In this document: piece after piece, positions 33,688 to 41,753 of the stretch
How the letters are laid out: every line of letters starts with the position of its first letter
Position numbering within the stretch: position 1 is the first letter of the stretch
Assembly: GCA_009779495.1 (NCBI GenBank)
Contig: WRED01000011.1
Location: 1 to 54,377 of the forward strand
DNA: 54,377 nt
From: Oscillospiraceae bacterium
GTDB lineage: Bacteria > Bacillota > Clostridia > Oscillospirales > Acutalibacteraceae
Reading direction: 5' to 3'
The notes under the pieces: model-generated
What the model saw: only the letters and a program-made list of their open reading frames with translations
What the model was told of the DNA's origin: nothing
Databases searched by the model: none
Program-made: the position numbers and the translations under genes

Positions 33688-34116
33688 ATGCGTAAAAAAC
33701 CCGACCCAAAAGCATTGTCCCTGATGGACGAGCGTTTCGGCCACGACACGCTTCTTTCACTTGCGACGATGGACAAAAAACATCCGTCCGTGCGCATTGT
33801 GAACAGCTACTACGAAAACGGATCGTTCTACACCGTCACCTATGCGCTCTCAAACAAGATGAAGCAAATCAAAAAGAACCCCGAGGTCGCTGTCTGCGGC
33901 GAGTGGTTTACTGCGCACGGCGTCGGCGAGAATCTCGGTCATGTCCTTGATGGAAAAAACGCGGAGATTATGGCAAAGCTGCGTACCGTTTTCGCCGAAT
34001 GGTACGGCAATGGGCATACCGATGAGAGCGACCCGCACACATGTGTTTTACGTATACGGCTGACGGACGGCGTACTGCTCTCTCACGGCACGAAATATCA
34101 GATCGACTTTACATAA
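33688..34116 (+). CDS. Pyridoxamine-5'-phosphate-oxidase-fold protein
   Basis: ATG 33688 has the same leader layout as the preceding gene (GAAAGG 13 bases upstream); ATG 33676 or TTG 33667 are alternatives. The 142-residue product resembles the split-barrel FMN-binding family: LLSLATMDKKHPSVRIVNSY, YTVTYALSNKMKQIKKNPEVAVCGEWF. It probably binds FMN or F420-like cofactor and is not necessarily a PNP oxidase. It closes the flavin-rich operon begun by the aldose epimerase. Confidence 0.8.
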   Translation: MRKKPDPKALSLMDERFGHDTLLSLATMDKKHPSVRIVNSYYENGSFYTVTYALSNKMKQIKKNPEVAVCGEWFTAHGVGENLGHVLDGKNAEIMAKLRTVFAEWYGNGHTDESDPHTCVLRIRLTDGVLLSHGTKYQIDFT

Positions 34117-34124
34117 TTCATACG

Positions 34125-34153
34125 TTGACAAAAATTTCATCATGCTGTATAAT
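34125..34153 (+). promoter_or_regulatory. Consensus promoter for CorC/CNNM-type gene
   Basis: TTGACA (34125-34130) and TATAAT (34148-34153) are separated by 17 bp: a full consensus promoter ~80 bp before the start. Confidence 0.75.
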
Positions 34154-34233
34154 AACATGTGCAGGAAACGCATTCGTGCGTTACAAGCAACAAATAAACA
34201 TCCTATACTAAATTCAAAAGGAGATAATCCCCC

Positions 34234-35634
34234 ATGGACGACCCCGGCAGTACCCCGCTGGCCGCGCTTCAGGCGAATCTTCCGCTATCCTGGACCATTA
34301 TATTGCTGATCGCGCTGATCGGCGTCAACGCCTTTTTTTCCATGAGCGAATTGGCCATCATCTCACTCAACGACACAAAGGTCGAGCGGCTGGCCGACGA
34401 GGGAGACAAACGCGCCCGGCGGGTGCGCAGGCTGCTTTCAAGCTCAAGCGGCTTTTTATCGACGATACAGATCGGCGTAACGCTGGCTGGCTTTCTGACC
34501 TCCGCCATCGCGTCCGACAAGTTCGTCGGCATGTTCAGCGCGCGCCTGACCTCGCTTAAGCTTCTGGACTTCATACCGGATTCCGTCGTTGTCGCCGCGG
34601 CGCTTATTATCGTCACGCTCATAACGTCGTACTTCACGCTGGTGCTGGGCGAGCTTGTGCCGAAAAAAATCGCCATGCAGTATCCCGAAAAAATTTCCTA
34701 CAGGGTAGCCGGCATACTGCTGTTTTTCAAGAAGATGACCACGCCCTTCGTGAAGATTCTTTCGCTGTCCACAAACGGCATCGTTCGGCTGTTCGGCATG
34801 GATCCGGACGCGGAGCTTGAGTCCGTCACGGAGGAGGAGATCCTCATGATGGTGGACGTCGGCGAGGAAAAGGGCGTGATCGAGGACGTCCAAAAGGAAA
34901 TGATCAACAACATTTTTGAGTTTGACGACATCAGCGCGGGCGATATCATGACCCACCGCACGGACATGGTCGCCATTGACGCGGAGGACCCGCTGGAGGA
35001 CGTCGTCAAGCTGTCCATTGAGGAGGGGCGTTCGCGCATCCCCGTGTATGAGGACGACCCGGACAACATAGTGGGCATCATCTATATCAAGGATCTGCTC
35101 CCCTATATCGGCCAGAAAATTCCCAAAGAGAACACGCTGAAAAACTTCATGCGCAAGGCGTATTTTGTCCCGGAATCCAAGCGCTGCGGCGACCTGTTCA
35201 AGGAGATGACGGAAAGCCACATACAAATCGCCATCGTCGTGGACGAGTACGGCGGAACGGCCGGGCTTGTCACGATAGAGGACCTGCTTGAGTCCATCGT
35301 CGGCAACATGCAGGACGAGTACGACGACGAGGAGGATGAAATCTCGCAGATCAACGACACGACCTTCACCGTTGACGGTACGACGTTTATCGACGAGCTT
35401 GACGATCTCGTCGGCGTGACCCTGCCCGAGGGTGACTTTGAAACCATCGGCGGCTTTGTGATCAGCCGTCTGGGATTTTTGCCGCAGGACGGCGACATGA
35501 ACGTGGTTGAGTACGAAAACCTGAGCTTTACCGTGATGAACGTGGAGGACCGGCGCATCGGCAAGATTAAGGTCGAGATACTTCCGCGCGGGGAAGATTC
35601 GGAAAAAGAAAAATCTAAAAAAGACAAAGTTTAG
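34234..35634 (+). CDS. CNNM/CorC-type ion transport protein (hemolysin C family)
   Basis: AAAGGAGAT precedes ATG. The 466-residue protein has a DUF21/CNNM membrane domain (three to four segments, [23 protein letters not shown]), a CBS pair ([45 protein letters not shown]), and a C-terminal CorC_HlyC domain ([31 protein letters not shown]). Members take part in Mg2+ or other divalent-ion export, with adenylates sensed by CBS. A highly charged Lys/Glu tail ends the protein. Confidence 0.92.
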   Translation: MDDPGSTPLAALQANLPLSWTIILLIALIGVNAFFSMSELAIISLNDTKVERLADEGDKRARRVRRLLSSSSGFLSTIQIGVTLAGFLTSAIASDKFVGMFSARLTSLKLLDFIPDSVVVAAALIIVTLITSYFTLVLGELVPKKIAMQYPEKISYRVAGILLFFKKMTTPFVKILSLSTNGIVRLFGMDPDAELESVTEEEILMMVDVGEEKGVIEDVQKEMINNIFEFDDISAGDIMTHRTDMVAIDAEDPLEDVVKLSIEEGRSRIPVYEDDPDNIVGIIYIKDLLPYIGQKIPKENTLKNFMRKAYFVPESKRCGDLFKEMTESHIQIAIVVDEYGGTAGLVTIEDLLESIVGNMQDEYDDEEDEISQINDTTFTVDGTTFIDELDDLVGVTLPEGDFETIGGFVISRLGFLPQDGDMNVVEYENLSFTVMNVEDRRIGKIKVEILPRGEDSEKEKSKKDKV

Positions 35635-35652
35635 TAAAAAAGGAACAACAAG

Positions 35653-36153
35653 ATGACAGATTTAACCGCCTACCAGTCCCTATCCAAAAACGCCCTCAAG
35701 CTCATGCGGATCACGTCGGCTATCAAGATGATGATTCTTGTCGTCATTCCGGCCGGCGTTTTCGCTGTTTATGCGGGGCTTTACTTTTCGAGCTCCGTGG
35801 GGCTGATTTTTTTCTCCGCCGCGCTTTTGCCTGCGCTGCTCTGCTTTATCATCGTGCCGAAAATCCGCTGGAAGCGGTATAAATACCTGCTCTCTGACGA
35901 CCGTATCGAAGTTGTCGAGGGCATCCTGTTCACGCGCCGCACCATCGTCCCGATTGACCGCATATATCAGATCGACGTCAAGCGCGGACCGCTGGACAAC
36001 CTCACGGGCGTCGCCAAGGTGGCGGTGACGACGGCGGGCTCTTTCGCCTCGTTCCGTTTTCTTGATCTGGAGATCGCCGACGGGATCGCCATGCACCTCA
36101 ATGAGCGCGTCCTGAAAAAGATAAACGCAAAAGGAGCCGAGAAAGATGTTTGA
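35653..36153 (+). CDS. Bacterial PH-domain membrane protein (YdbS-like)
   Basis: AAGGAACAA precedes ATG. The 166-residue product has two hydrophobic segments (residues ~24-42 and ~48-70) followed by a bPH_2-type domain (YKYLLSDDRIEVVEGILFTRRTIVPIDRIYQI). It overlaps the next, larger PH-domain gene by 8 bp. The pair matches the layout of the YdbS/YdbT pair of Bacillus, for which a role in lipid II or membrane homeostasis has been suggested; here the function is inferred by architecture only. Confidence 0.85.
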   Translation: MTDLTAYQSLSKNALKLMRITSAIKMMILVVIPAGVFAVYAGLYFSSSVGLIFFSAALLPALLCFIIVPKIRWKRYKYLLSDDRIEVVEGILFTRRTIVPIDRIYQIDVKRGPLDNLTGVAKVAVTTAGSFASFRFLDLEIADGIAMHLNERVLKKINAKGAEKDV

Positions 36154-37663
36154 CTCCCCCAGGCGCAACCATTTTTCCGTGATCTTTGAGCGGCTGGCCG
36201 CTGTTTTGACCGTGTTCGCGGTGTTTGCCGTGAACCAGCTTAAAAGCTACGGCTGGGAAATCTTCACCGTAAGCTTTTACCGTGACCTTTTTCATCCCGC
36301 ATCGGACGGCGGCGAAAGAACGGCGCTCCTTTTGTTCCTGGCATTCTTTGCCTTTATTGTTTTCTGCCTGATCCTCTCCTGTTACTACTGGCGCAGGACG
36401 ACTTTTTATATGGAGGGCACGGACTTCATTTTCAGCCGCGATACAATGTTCAAAACAGAGTCGCGCCTGCCGGTCCAAAATATCTCGATGGTGAACGTGG
36501 AGCGCACGATCGTCGAGCGGCTCATCGGGACGGCGCGGGTCAAGATCGACCTGCATTCTTCGCGCACGGCAAGCAGGACTGACTTTAAGCTCGTACTAAA
36601 GCTGGCCGAGGCGCACGCCCTGAAAGACGCGCTTATGACACTCAAGGCAAACCACGCGGAAACCGCGCGAAGTTCTTCCCGGGAAGAATTCGGGGAGAAA
36701 TTTGGTGAGGAAGCCGCCGCTGATTCCGGCGCGTCAGTCACGCAAAGCGCGACGGACAAGCCCGAGCGTTCGCCTACCGTATCGTTTTCAGCGGCGCAGG
36801 CGCTTCTTCACAAGCTGCTCACTTTCCCGGTTTTTCAGACATTCATTTCCATGCTTATGCTTTTCATCCTGCCCATGCTTGAGGCCGACGAAAATACCGA
36901 CATGAGCCGCCTGTGGTTCGTGATGTTTATATCCCTCGCCGGCGTCGCCGGATCAATTATCATGGGCGCGGTCAACCTGAGCGGCTATCATGTGACGCAA
37001 AGCGGCTCCATGATCTACATAGACTGCGGCGCGCTGAACAAGAGAAACTACATGTTCGAGCGGGAAAAGATCACCGCGCTGCTGATCCGCCAGCCGCTTC
37101 AGGCAAGGCTGCTGCGGCTGGCTTCCGTGGATATCGCGGTGGTGGGACTCGGTAACGAGAAAAACGAGACGACACACCTGTCGCTCATGACGGACAAAAA
37201 AAACATCTCCCGGATAATGGAGCTGTGCGCGCCCGATTTTATCTGCGGCGGTGAAACGCTCAAGGGACGCTGGCCGACGCTGTTTACGTCACTGCTCCGC
37301 GCGATCCTGGTCGGCTTGCTTATGCTGGTCACCGCCGCGCTGTACGAGAGTTACCTGATCATCACGGCGTCGGTTTTCGTGTTGCTGCTCATCGGCGGAA
37401 TTCTTGAGTACCGCGGCAAAACGCTGGCGGCGGACGGACGGCTCGTGCGCTACACGAAAGGGATCTTCGGGCGGTACGAGTACACCGTCAAGATCGGGGA
37501 TATTCAGGACGTGCGTATCTACACGAACTTCCTGTTGAAAAGGGCGGGGCTTGCACGGATGAAGTTCACGATTATGTCCGCGGCGCAGTTTAAGACGCAC
37601 AAGACGGGATGGTTTAAGATGGATGTGCTTGAGCGGATTGCGGATGTGGTTTTAAATAATTAA
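36146..37663 (+). CDS. Bacterial PH-domain membrane protein (YdbT-like)
   Basis: The 505-residue protein holds two or three bPH_2 domains between pairs of membrane segments: FYMEGTDFIFSRDTMFKTESRLPVQNI, then MIYIDCGALNKRNYMF and the final RLVRYTKGIFGRYEYTVKIGDIQDVRIY. A Ser/Ala/Glu-rich linker separates the first and second units. It overlaps the YdbS-like gene by 8 bp, so the two form a coupled pair. Its stop codon lies inside the heptad edge of the 141-bp palindrome. Confidence 0.85.
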   Translation: MFDSPRRNHFSVIFERLAAVLTVFAVFAVNQLKSYGWEIFTVSFYRDLFHPASDGGERTALLLFLAFFAFIVFCLILSCYYWRRTTFYMEGTDFIFSRDTMFKTESRLPVQNISMVNVERTIVERLIGTARVKIDLHSSRTASRTDFKLVLKLAEAHALKDALMTLKANHAETARSSSREEFGEKFGEEAAADSGASVTQSATDKPERSPTVSFSAAQALLHKLLTFPVFQTFISMLMLFILPMLEADENTDMSRLWFVMFISLAGVAGSIIMGAVNLSGYHVTQSGSMIYIDCGALNKRNYMFEREKITALLIRQPLQARLLRLASVDIAVVGLGNEKNETTHLSLMTDKKNISRIMELCAPDFICGGETLKGRWPTLFTSLLRAILVGLLMLVTAALYESYLIITASVFVLLLIGGILEYRGKTLAADGRLVRYTKGIFGRYEYTVKIGDIQDVRIYTNFLLKRAGLARMKFTIMSAAQFKTHKTGWFKMDVLERIADVVLNN

Positions 37664-37805
37664 GAATTAAAAATTGTTGACGGGCTTCCCCCGTACCTCA
37701 TTATATTTGGCGGTCAGGAAACATAGTGCGTTGCCTGACCGCCATTATAATGGGGCGCGGGGTGAAACCCTGTCAACAATTCTTCATTTTTAATTCTTAA
37801 TTTTT
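37658..37805. repeat. 141-bp palindrome between convergent genes, with heptad edges
   Basis: The arms run 37660-37718 and 37734-37800 with outer tips TTAAGAATTAAAAATTG and complement, and inner tips GGCGGTCAGG / CCTGACCGCC. The left edge is built of AATTNNN heptads (37658-37678), the right edge of AATTCTT/CATTTTT/AATTTTT heptads (37778-37805). Stop codons of both flanking genes (37661-37663 plus; 37792-37790 minus) lie in the heptad edges. A half copy lies at 22731-22804. Confidence 0.9.
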
Positions 37806-39391
37806 CCCATCTTTTCTATTTTATCAGCTACTTCATTAAAAACCGGCTGGCAGTCATACGTCCCCGACGCGCCCTTTTCCTTGAGCACCGTGATCACATA
37901 CTTCGGCTTCTCCGCCGGGAAGAATCCCGAATACCACGTGTTCAACTGCTCCCTGCCGTCCTTGTACACGCCGCTTTGCGACGTCGCGGTCTTGCCCCCG
38001 GCGTCCGTTTTTTTCGGGCCTTTCAGTGAGCTGGACTCCAGTGTGTACGTGAGAAACTCGCGCAGCGTCTCCGCCGTTTTTTCTGATATGACGCGCTGTG
38101 AAAACGGCGGCTCCGTCACGTTATAGGGCATACCTCCGCTGTCTATGAGCGATTTCACGAGATACGGCTGCCGGTACACCCCGCCCGACGCCACGCACAG
38201 CGTCGCCCCGGCGATTTGCAGCGGAGTCGCCGTGAGCTTCCCCTGCCCGAAAGAGATATTCGCGACGGCCGCCGCCGAGTCAAGGGACTCCGCGTCTGGC
38301 AGTACCCCCTTGTCGGAGACGATGCCGCCGGCCAGCTCGATCCGCCCGCCGAAGCCCATATAGTACGCAAGCTCAATGATCTCCTCCGCTTTGAACTGCT
38401 GCGCAAGCTCGATGAAATACGTGTTGCAGGAATTTTTCATGCCGTCGCGCATGTCCTGCTTGCCGTGGCCGCCGCGCTCGTGGCAGTGAAACGTCACGCC
38501 GCTTTTTTCGATTGAGCCGGTGCACTCATAGGTGAAGCTTTTGCTCACTCCGCTTTCAAGCGCCGCCGCCGCCACGACGATCTTGAACACCGAACCGACG
38601 CTGAACGCGTTGAGTGTCCTGTTCAGGAACGGCGAATTCCCGTCCCCCAGGCTTTCGGCGGGATTGGCCGCGTCGAAGCCGGGCGCGCTGGCCAACGCCT
38701 TGATCGCGCCGGTTTCCACGTCCAGCACGACTATCGCGCCGCACTCGAGCTTGTGTTTGTTCAGCGCGTCCTCCGCTATTTTCTGAATCTCCCTGTCGAT
38801 GGTCAGGCAGACACCCGCCGGCGAATAATAGCCGTTATAGCTGACTTTGGCGGGCTCCCCCACAAGAACCCTGCCCCTCGCGTCAACCGTGTACGTCACG
38901 GAGCACACGCGATTCCCGTCACGCAAAAGCTCGTCGAAGCTTTTTTCAAGCCCGCAGACCGCCTCGCCGCTCCCGCTTTGGTAGCCGATGAGGTGTGCGA
39001 GCGTCTGGTTTTCGGAATAACGCCGAACCGCGCTCAGCATGATGATGTCCGGGCAGTCGATATCCTTCGGGACGGTGACCGCCACCGGGTAGCCCTTGCT
39101 CAAACGCCTGTACGCGTACTCGAACGTCTTTTTGTCCAGCGCCTTCTGAAGCGCCGCGACGGCCTGCTCCGTCGGACGCGCCACCGCGACCCTGTACTGC
39201 TGTTCGTTGAGCAGCGGACGCATCTCGCAGTCGTAGATAAACCCGCGGCTCGTCCCCGCCTCGACGGACAGCGTGCTGTTGACCGCGCCGGCCCGGGCGT
39301 ACTCCCCGGAGATCAGCGTCAGCAGACGCAGGATGGTTGCGCCCACGAAAAAAGTGAACGTGAAAAATACGGCTACGACACGCTTGTTCAT
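37790..39391 (-). CDS. Class B penicillin-binding protein (transpeptidase)
   Basis: ATG 39391 has AAAGG upstream. The 533-residue protein has one N-terminal membrane anchor, a dimerisation domain, and a transpeptidase domain with SVFK (Ser267) and SCN (near 321). The third motif reads KTA (467-469) in GGKTATSQSG instead of KTG. No PASTA domain follows. It should cross-link peptidoglycan stems, in elongation or sporulation/division; no neighbour fixes which. It is short for a PBP2 or SpoVD type and closer to PbpA-like proteins. The KTA motif is worth checking. Confidence 0.9.
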   Translation of the reverse strand: MNKRVVAVFFTFTFFVGATILRLLTLISGEYARAGAVNSTLSVEAGTSRGFIYDCEMRPLLNEQQYRVAVARPTEQAVAALQKALDKKTFEYAYRRLSKGYPVAVTVPKDIDCPDIIMLSAVRRYSENQTLAHLIGYQSGSGEAVCGLEKSFDELLRDGNRVCSVTYTVDARGRVLVGEPAKVSYNGYYSPAGVCLTIDREIQKIAEDALNKHKLECGAIVVLDVETGAIKALASAPGFDAANPAESLGDGNSPFLNRTLNAFSVGSVFKIVVAAAALESGVSKSFTYECTGSIEKSGVTFHCHERGGHGKQDMRDGMKNSCNTYFIELAQQFKAEEIIELAYYMGFGGRIELAGGIVSDKGVLPDAESLDSAAAVANISFGQGKLTATPLQIAGATLCVASGGVYRQPYLVKSLIDSGGMPYNVTEPPFSQRVISEKTAETLREFLTYTLESSSLKGPKKTDAGGKTATSQSGVYKDGREQLNTWYSGFFPAEKPKYVITVLKEKGASGTYDCQPVFNEVADKIEKMGKIKN

Positions 39392-39519
39392 CACATCAGA
39401 CCTTTAAAACATCATAACCATATTTTTGTGTTTATGGGCCTGCTTTATTCACTTGGCAAGGAGATGTTTCCGCGCCGTCCCAAAAACCTTAATGTTTTCT
39501 TAAAATTTCGGGGACGCCC

Positions 39520-39548
39520 TTGTACGGGCCGCGTTTTTCGTATACAAT
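39520..39548 (+). promoter_or_regulatory. Promoter for secreted Ig-like protein
   Basis: TTGTAC (39520-39525) and TACAAT (39543-39548) are 17 bp apart, about 30 bp before the start codon at 39580. Confidence 0.45.
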
Positions 39549-39579
39549 GTAAGCAAATAATGGAAAAGAGGATTTTGCT

Positions 39580-40419
39580 ATGAAAAAGCTTATGTGCTGT
39601 CTTATGACGTTTGTCCTGTTGTCGGCTTTTTGCGTACCGGTAAGCGTTGCCGCGTCGGCTAAGGAGGACTCAGGTTATCCCGCATCGGCATCCGATGCGA
39701 ACCCCTACGCGCCGATGATCACATATGTTAACGCCTCTGGCCAGCCCGTCACTCACGGCAACACCTTTGGGCTTGTGGTTTACGCGCATCTGCCGGAGGG
39801 CGCGGACGGCGAAATGAGCGTTGAATGGTACCACGGCGATACGCTTGTCGCAAGCGGGGCTATGCCCACCGGCGCCATAAGTATTGAGATCACCGCCACA
39901 CCGGATATGCCGCTGGAAACCTGGTTCCGCGCGGTTGTGATCAACACATATATTGATGAAAGCGGCCAGGAGCAAACGGCCTGCGCGGCGCAGGACCTGC
40001 AAGTTTTGGTGTCGGAGCGCAACGCGCCGATGTTTTGGGGCAACCACCATAATACCGCCATTATCGGCAAACGCTTCAATACCTCCGTTAGTTTTCTTGA
40101 GGTAAGCGGCAAGTTAAGCGTTGAATGGTATCTTGACGGGAAACTCGTCGCAACCGGGCAGACGCTGAATATCCCTGTCACGGAGGACATGTATCCGAAC
40201 GCCCTGTTCAGCGTGGTCGCGACCAACACCTATGTCGATGAAAACGGCCAGACGCAAGCTGCCCGTTCCATGTACTATGTATCAGAGCGGGTTGATTATC
40301 CTGCCCCGTGGTACACAACTTTGTTTTATTGGGCGATTGCGCCTTTTGCGCTTTTATTGCCTTTCATGTTCTTTGGACCCGGTTTGCTTTGGAATTTTTT
40401 GTTTGGCTGGATGTCTTGA
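39580..40419 (+). CDS. Secreted/anchored protein with two Ig-like repeats
   Basis: GAGGA precedes ATG. A signal peptide (residues ~1-26) is followed by two related beta-sandwich-like repeats, each with SVEWY, a Gly-Asp/Asp-Gly turn, LVA-S/T-G and a VV-NTY-DE-GQ strand, and a C-terminal membrane segment (IAPFALLLPFMFFGPGLLWNF). The repeats resemble Ig-like domains that recur in Clostridial surface proteins. It should be displayed on the outside, held by the C-terminal helix. No catalytic residue is visible; function unknown. Confidence 0.8.
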   Translation: MKKLMCCLMTFVLLSAFCVPVSVAASAKEDSGYPASASDANPYAPMITYVNASGQPVTHGNTFGLVVYAHLPEGADGEMSVEWYHGDTLVASGAMPTGAISIEITATPDMPLETWFRAVVINTYIDESGQEQTACAAQDLQVLVSERNAPMFWGNHHNTAIIGKRFNTSVSFLEVSGKLSVEWYLDGKLVATGQTLNIPVTEDMYPNALFSVVATNTYVDENGQTQAARSMYYVSERVDYPAPWYTTLFYWAIAPFALLLPFMFFGPGLLWNFLFGWMS

Positions 40420-40450
40420 CGAAAATCGACATTGCCTTATGAATAGAATC

Positions 40451-40483
40451 AGGCGGGGGTTTCGGCCCCCCGCCTTGGTTTTT
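40451..40483 (+). terminator. Intrinsic terminator between convergent genes
   Basis: AGGCGGGGG (40451-40459) pairs with CCCCCGCCT (40467-40475), followed by a T-rich stretch. Confidence 0.85.
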
Positions 40484-40498
40484 GCGGCTAAAATCGTT

Positions 40499-41371
40499 TT
40501 ATACAATCAATCCTTCTATTTCCGCCGCTTCAAACACATATGCGGAATTGCAGAAGCTGCACTTTGTCTCAACCGGCTCGCCGCCGCTTATAAGTCTTTC
40601 AAGTTCCTCGCGGCCAAGGCTCGCAAGCGCCTGCCCGTACCTCTCGCGCGAGCAGTTGCACCGATACTCTATGGGAGCTTCGTCCAATATATCCAGCGGT
40701 ATCCCATCAAGTACCCGCGCCGCGATTTCCTCAAGCGGCGCTTCGCCGTCAAACAGCGCGGAAACCAACTCTATGCGCCCGACGTTTTCCTCGATTTTAG
40801 TCACCGTCGCCTCGTCCGGGAACGGCAGCAACTGAATCAAAAAACCGCCCGACGCGCGGCAAGACAGATCCCGGTTGACCAAAACGCCCAGTGCGCATAC
40901 CGATGGCGTCTGCTCGCTTTTTACAAAATACGCCGTGACGTCCTCGGCAATCTCGCCCGTCACGATCTCCGACACGCCGCAGTACGGCTCCGAAAGCCCC
41001 AGGTCTTTCAAAACATACATCATTCCCTGCCCGATCGCGCCGCCTACGTCCAGCTTGCCCTGTTGATTCGGCGGCAGCTCGGCCGACGGGTTATCGGCGT
41101 AGCCGCGCACGTTACCCGCGCTGTCACTGACGCAGCAAACGGTTCCGGCAGGGCCGTCGCCCTTGAATTGCAGGGTCAGCGTGTCGTTTTCGCTTTTGAG
41201 CCCGGAACCCATGAGCGAGGCCGCCGTTAAACAGCGTCCCAGCACAGCCGTCATGGTTTTTGACAGGCCGTGAAGCTCACAGGCCCTTTGCGTGACGGCG
41301 GCGGTGTCGGCGGCGACGATCAGCGCGCTGCCGTCGCGGGTTATGGCGCGGAGGATGGATGAGGTTCTCAT
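40499..41371 (-). CDS. hslO: Hsp33 redox-regulated chaperone
   Basis: ATG 41371 is chosen; in-frame codons upstream are not part of the family. The 290-residue product starts RTSSILRAITRDGSALIVAADT and carries the C-terminal zinc module CNC...CSFC (YRCNCSRERYG and ETKCSFCN), which releases zinc and forms disulfides on oxidative stress, exposing the holdase. It is cytoplasmic. The gene ends convergently with the Ig-like protein gene. The 5' region toward the P-ATPase carries a 200-bp inverted element. Confidence 0.95.
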   Translation of the reverse strand: MRTSSILRAITRDGSALIVAADTAAVTQRACELHGLSKTMTAVLGRCLTAASLMGSGLKSENDTLTLQFKGDGPAGTVCCVSDSAGNVRGYADNPSAELPPNQQGKLDVGGAIGQGMMYVLKDLGLSEPYCGVSEIVTGEIAEDVTAYFVKSEQTPSVCALGVLVNRDLSCRASGGFLIQLLPFPDEATVTKIEENVGRIELVSALFDGEAPLEEIAARVLDGIPLDILDEAPIEYRCNCSRERYGQALASLGREELERLISGGEPVETKCSFCNSAYVFEAAEIEGLIV

Positions 41372-41514
41372 GATGGATTTACCGCTCTTTCTTACGATTG
41401 AAGTTAAAAAACTGTTTTCAACAAATTCTAAGAATAACATAAATAAAAACAGTTATTTTTCCAAAATAAACTATAATAATATCTTTTTTCTGCTATAATA
41501 ATAAATTGAAGCTT

Positions 41515-41714
41515 TATAGTCGTTCTACTTCAAAAGCGTCCAAGGATTTGCGAGGATTTTTTTGTTCCCGCAAGGACAAAAGCGCAGGAATAATTTGTTT
41601 ATTCCGAGGCTTGCTTACAAGCCTCTTGCATTTCTGGACACAGCGGGAACAATCCGTGCGCGGGGAACGAAAAAAGACCGCAAAGACTGGACGGTTTTGA
41701 AGTAGAACGACTAT
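41515..41714. mobile_element. 200-bp inverted-repeat element (MITE-like)
   Basis: The arms of about 57 bp begin TATAGTCGTTCTACTTCAAA on the left and its complement on the right, and contain matching CGTCCA, TTTGCG, TTTTTT and GTTCCC blocks. The core holds two further hairpins: GGAATAA/TTATTCC (41587-41605) and GAGGCTTG/CAAGCCTC (41606-41625). No gene of note is inside. TA bases at both tips could mark target duplication. It lies in the 5' region of the P-ATPase. Confidence 0.85.
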
Positions 41715-41753
41715 CCGCTTTAATGAAATATTAAAAAATTGGAGCGAGGAAAA

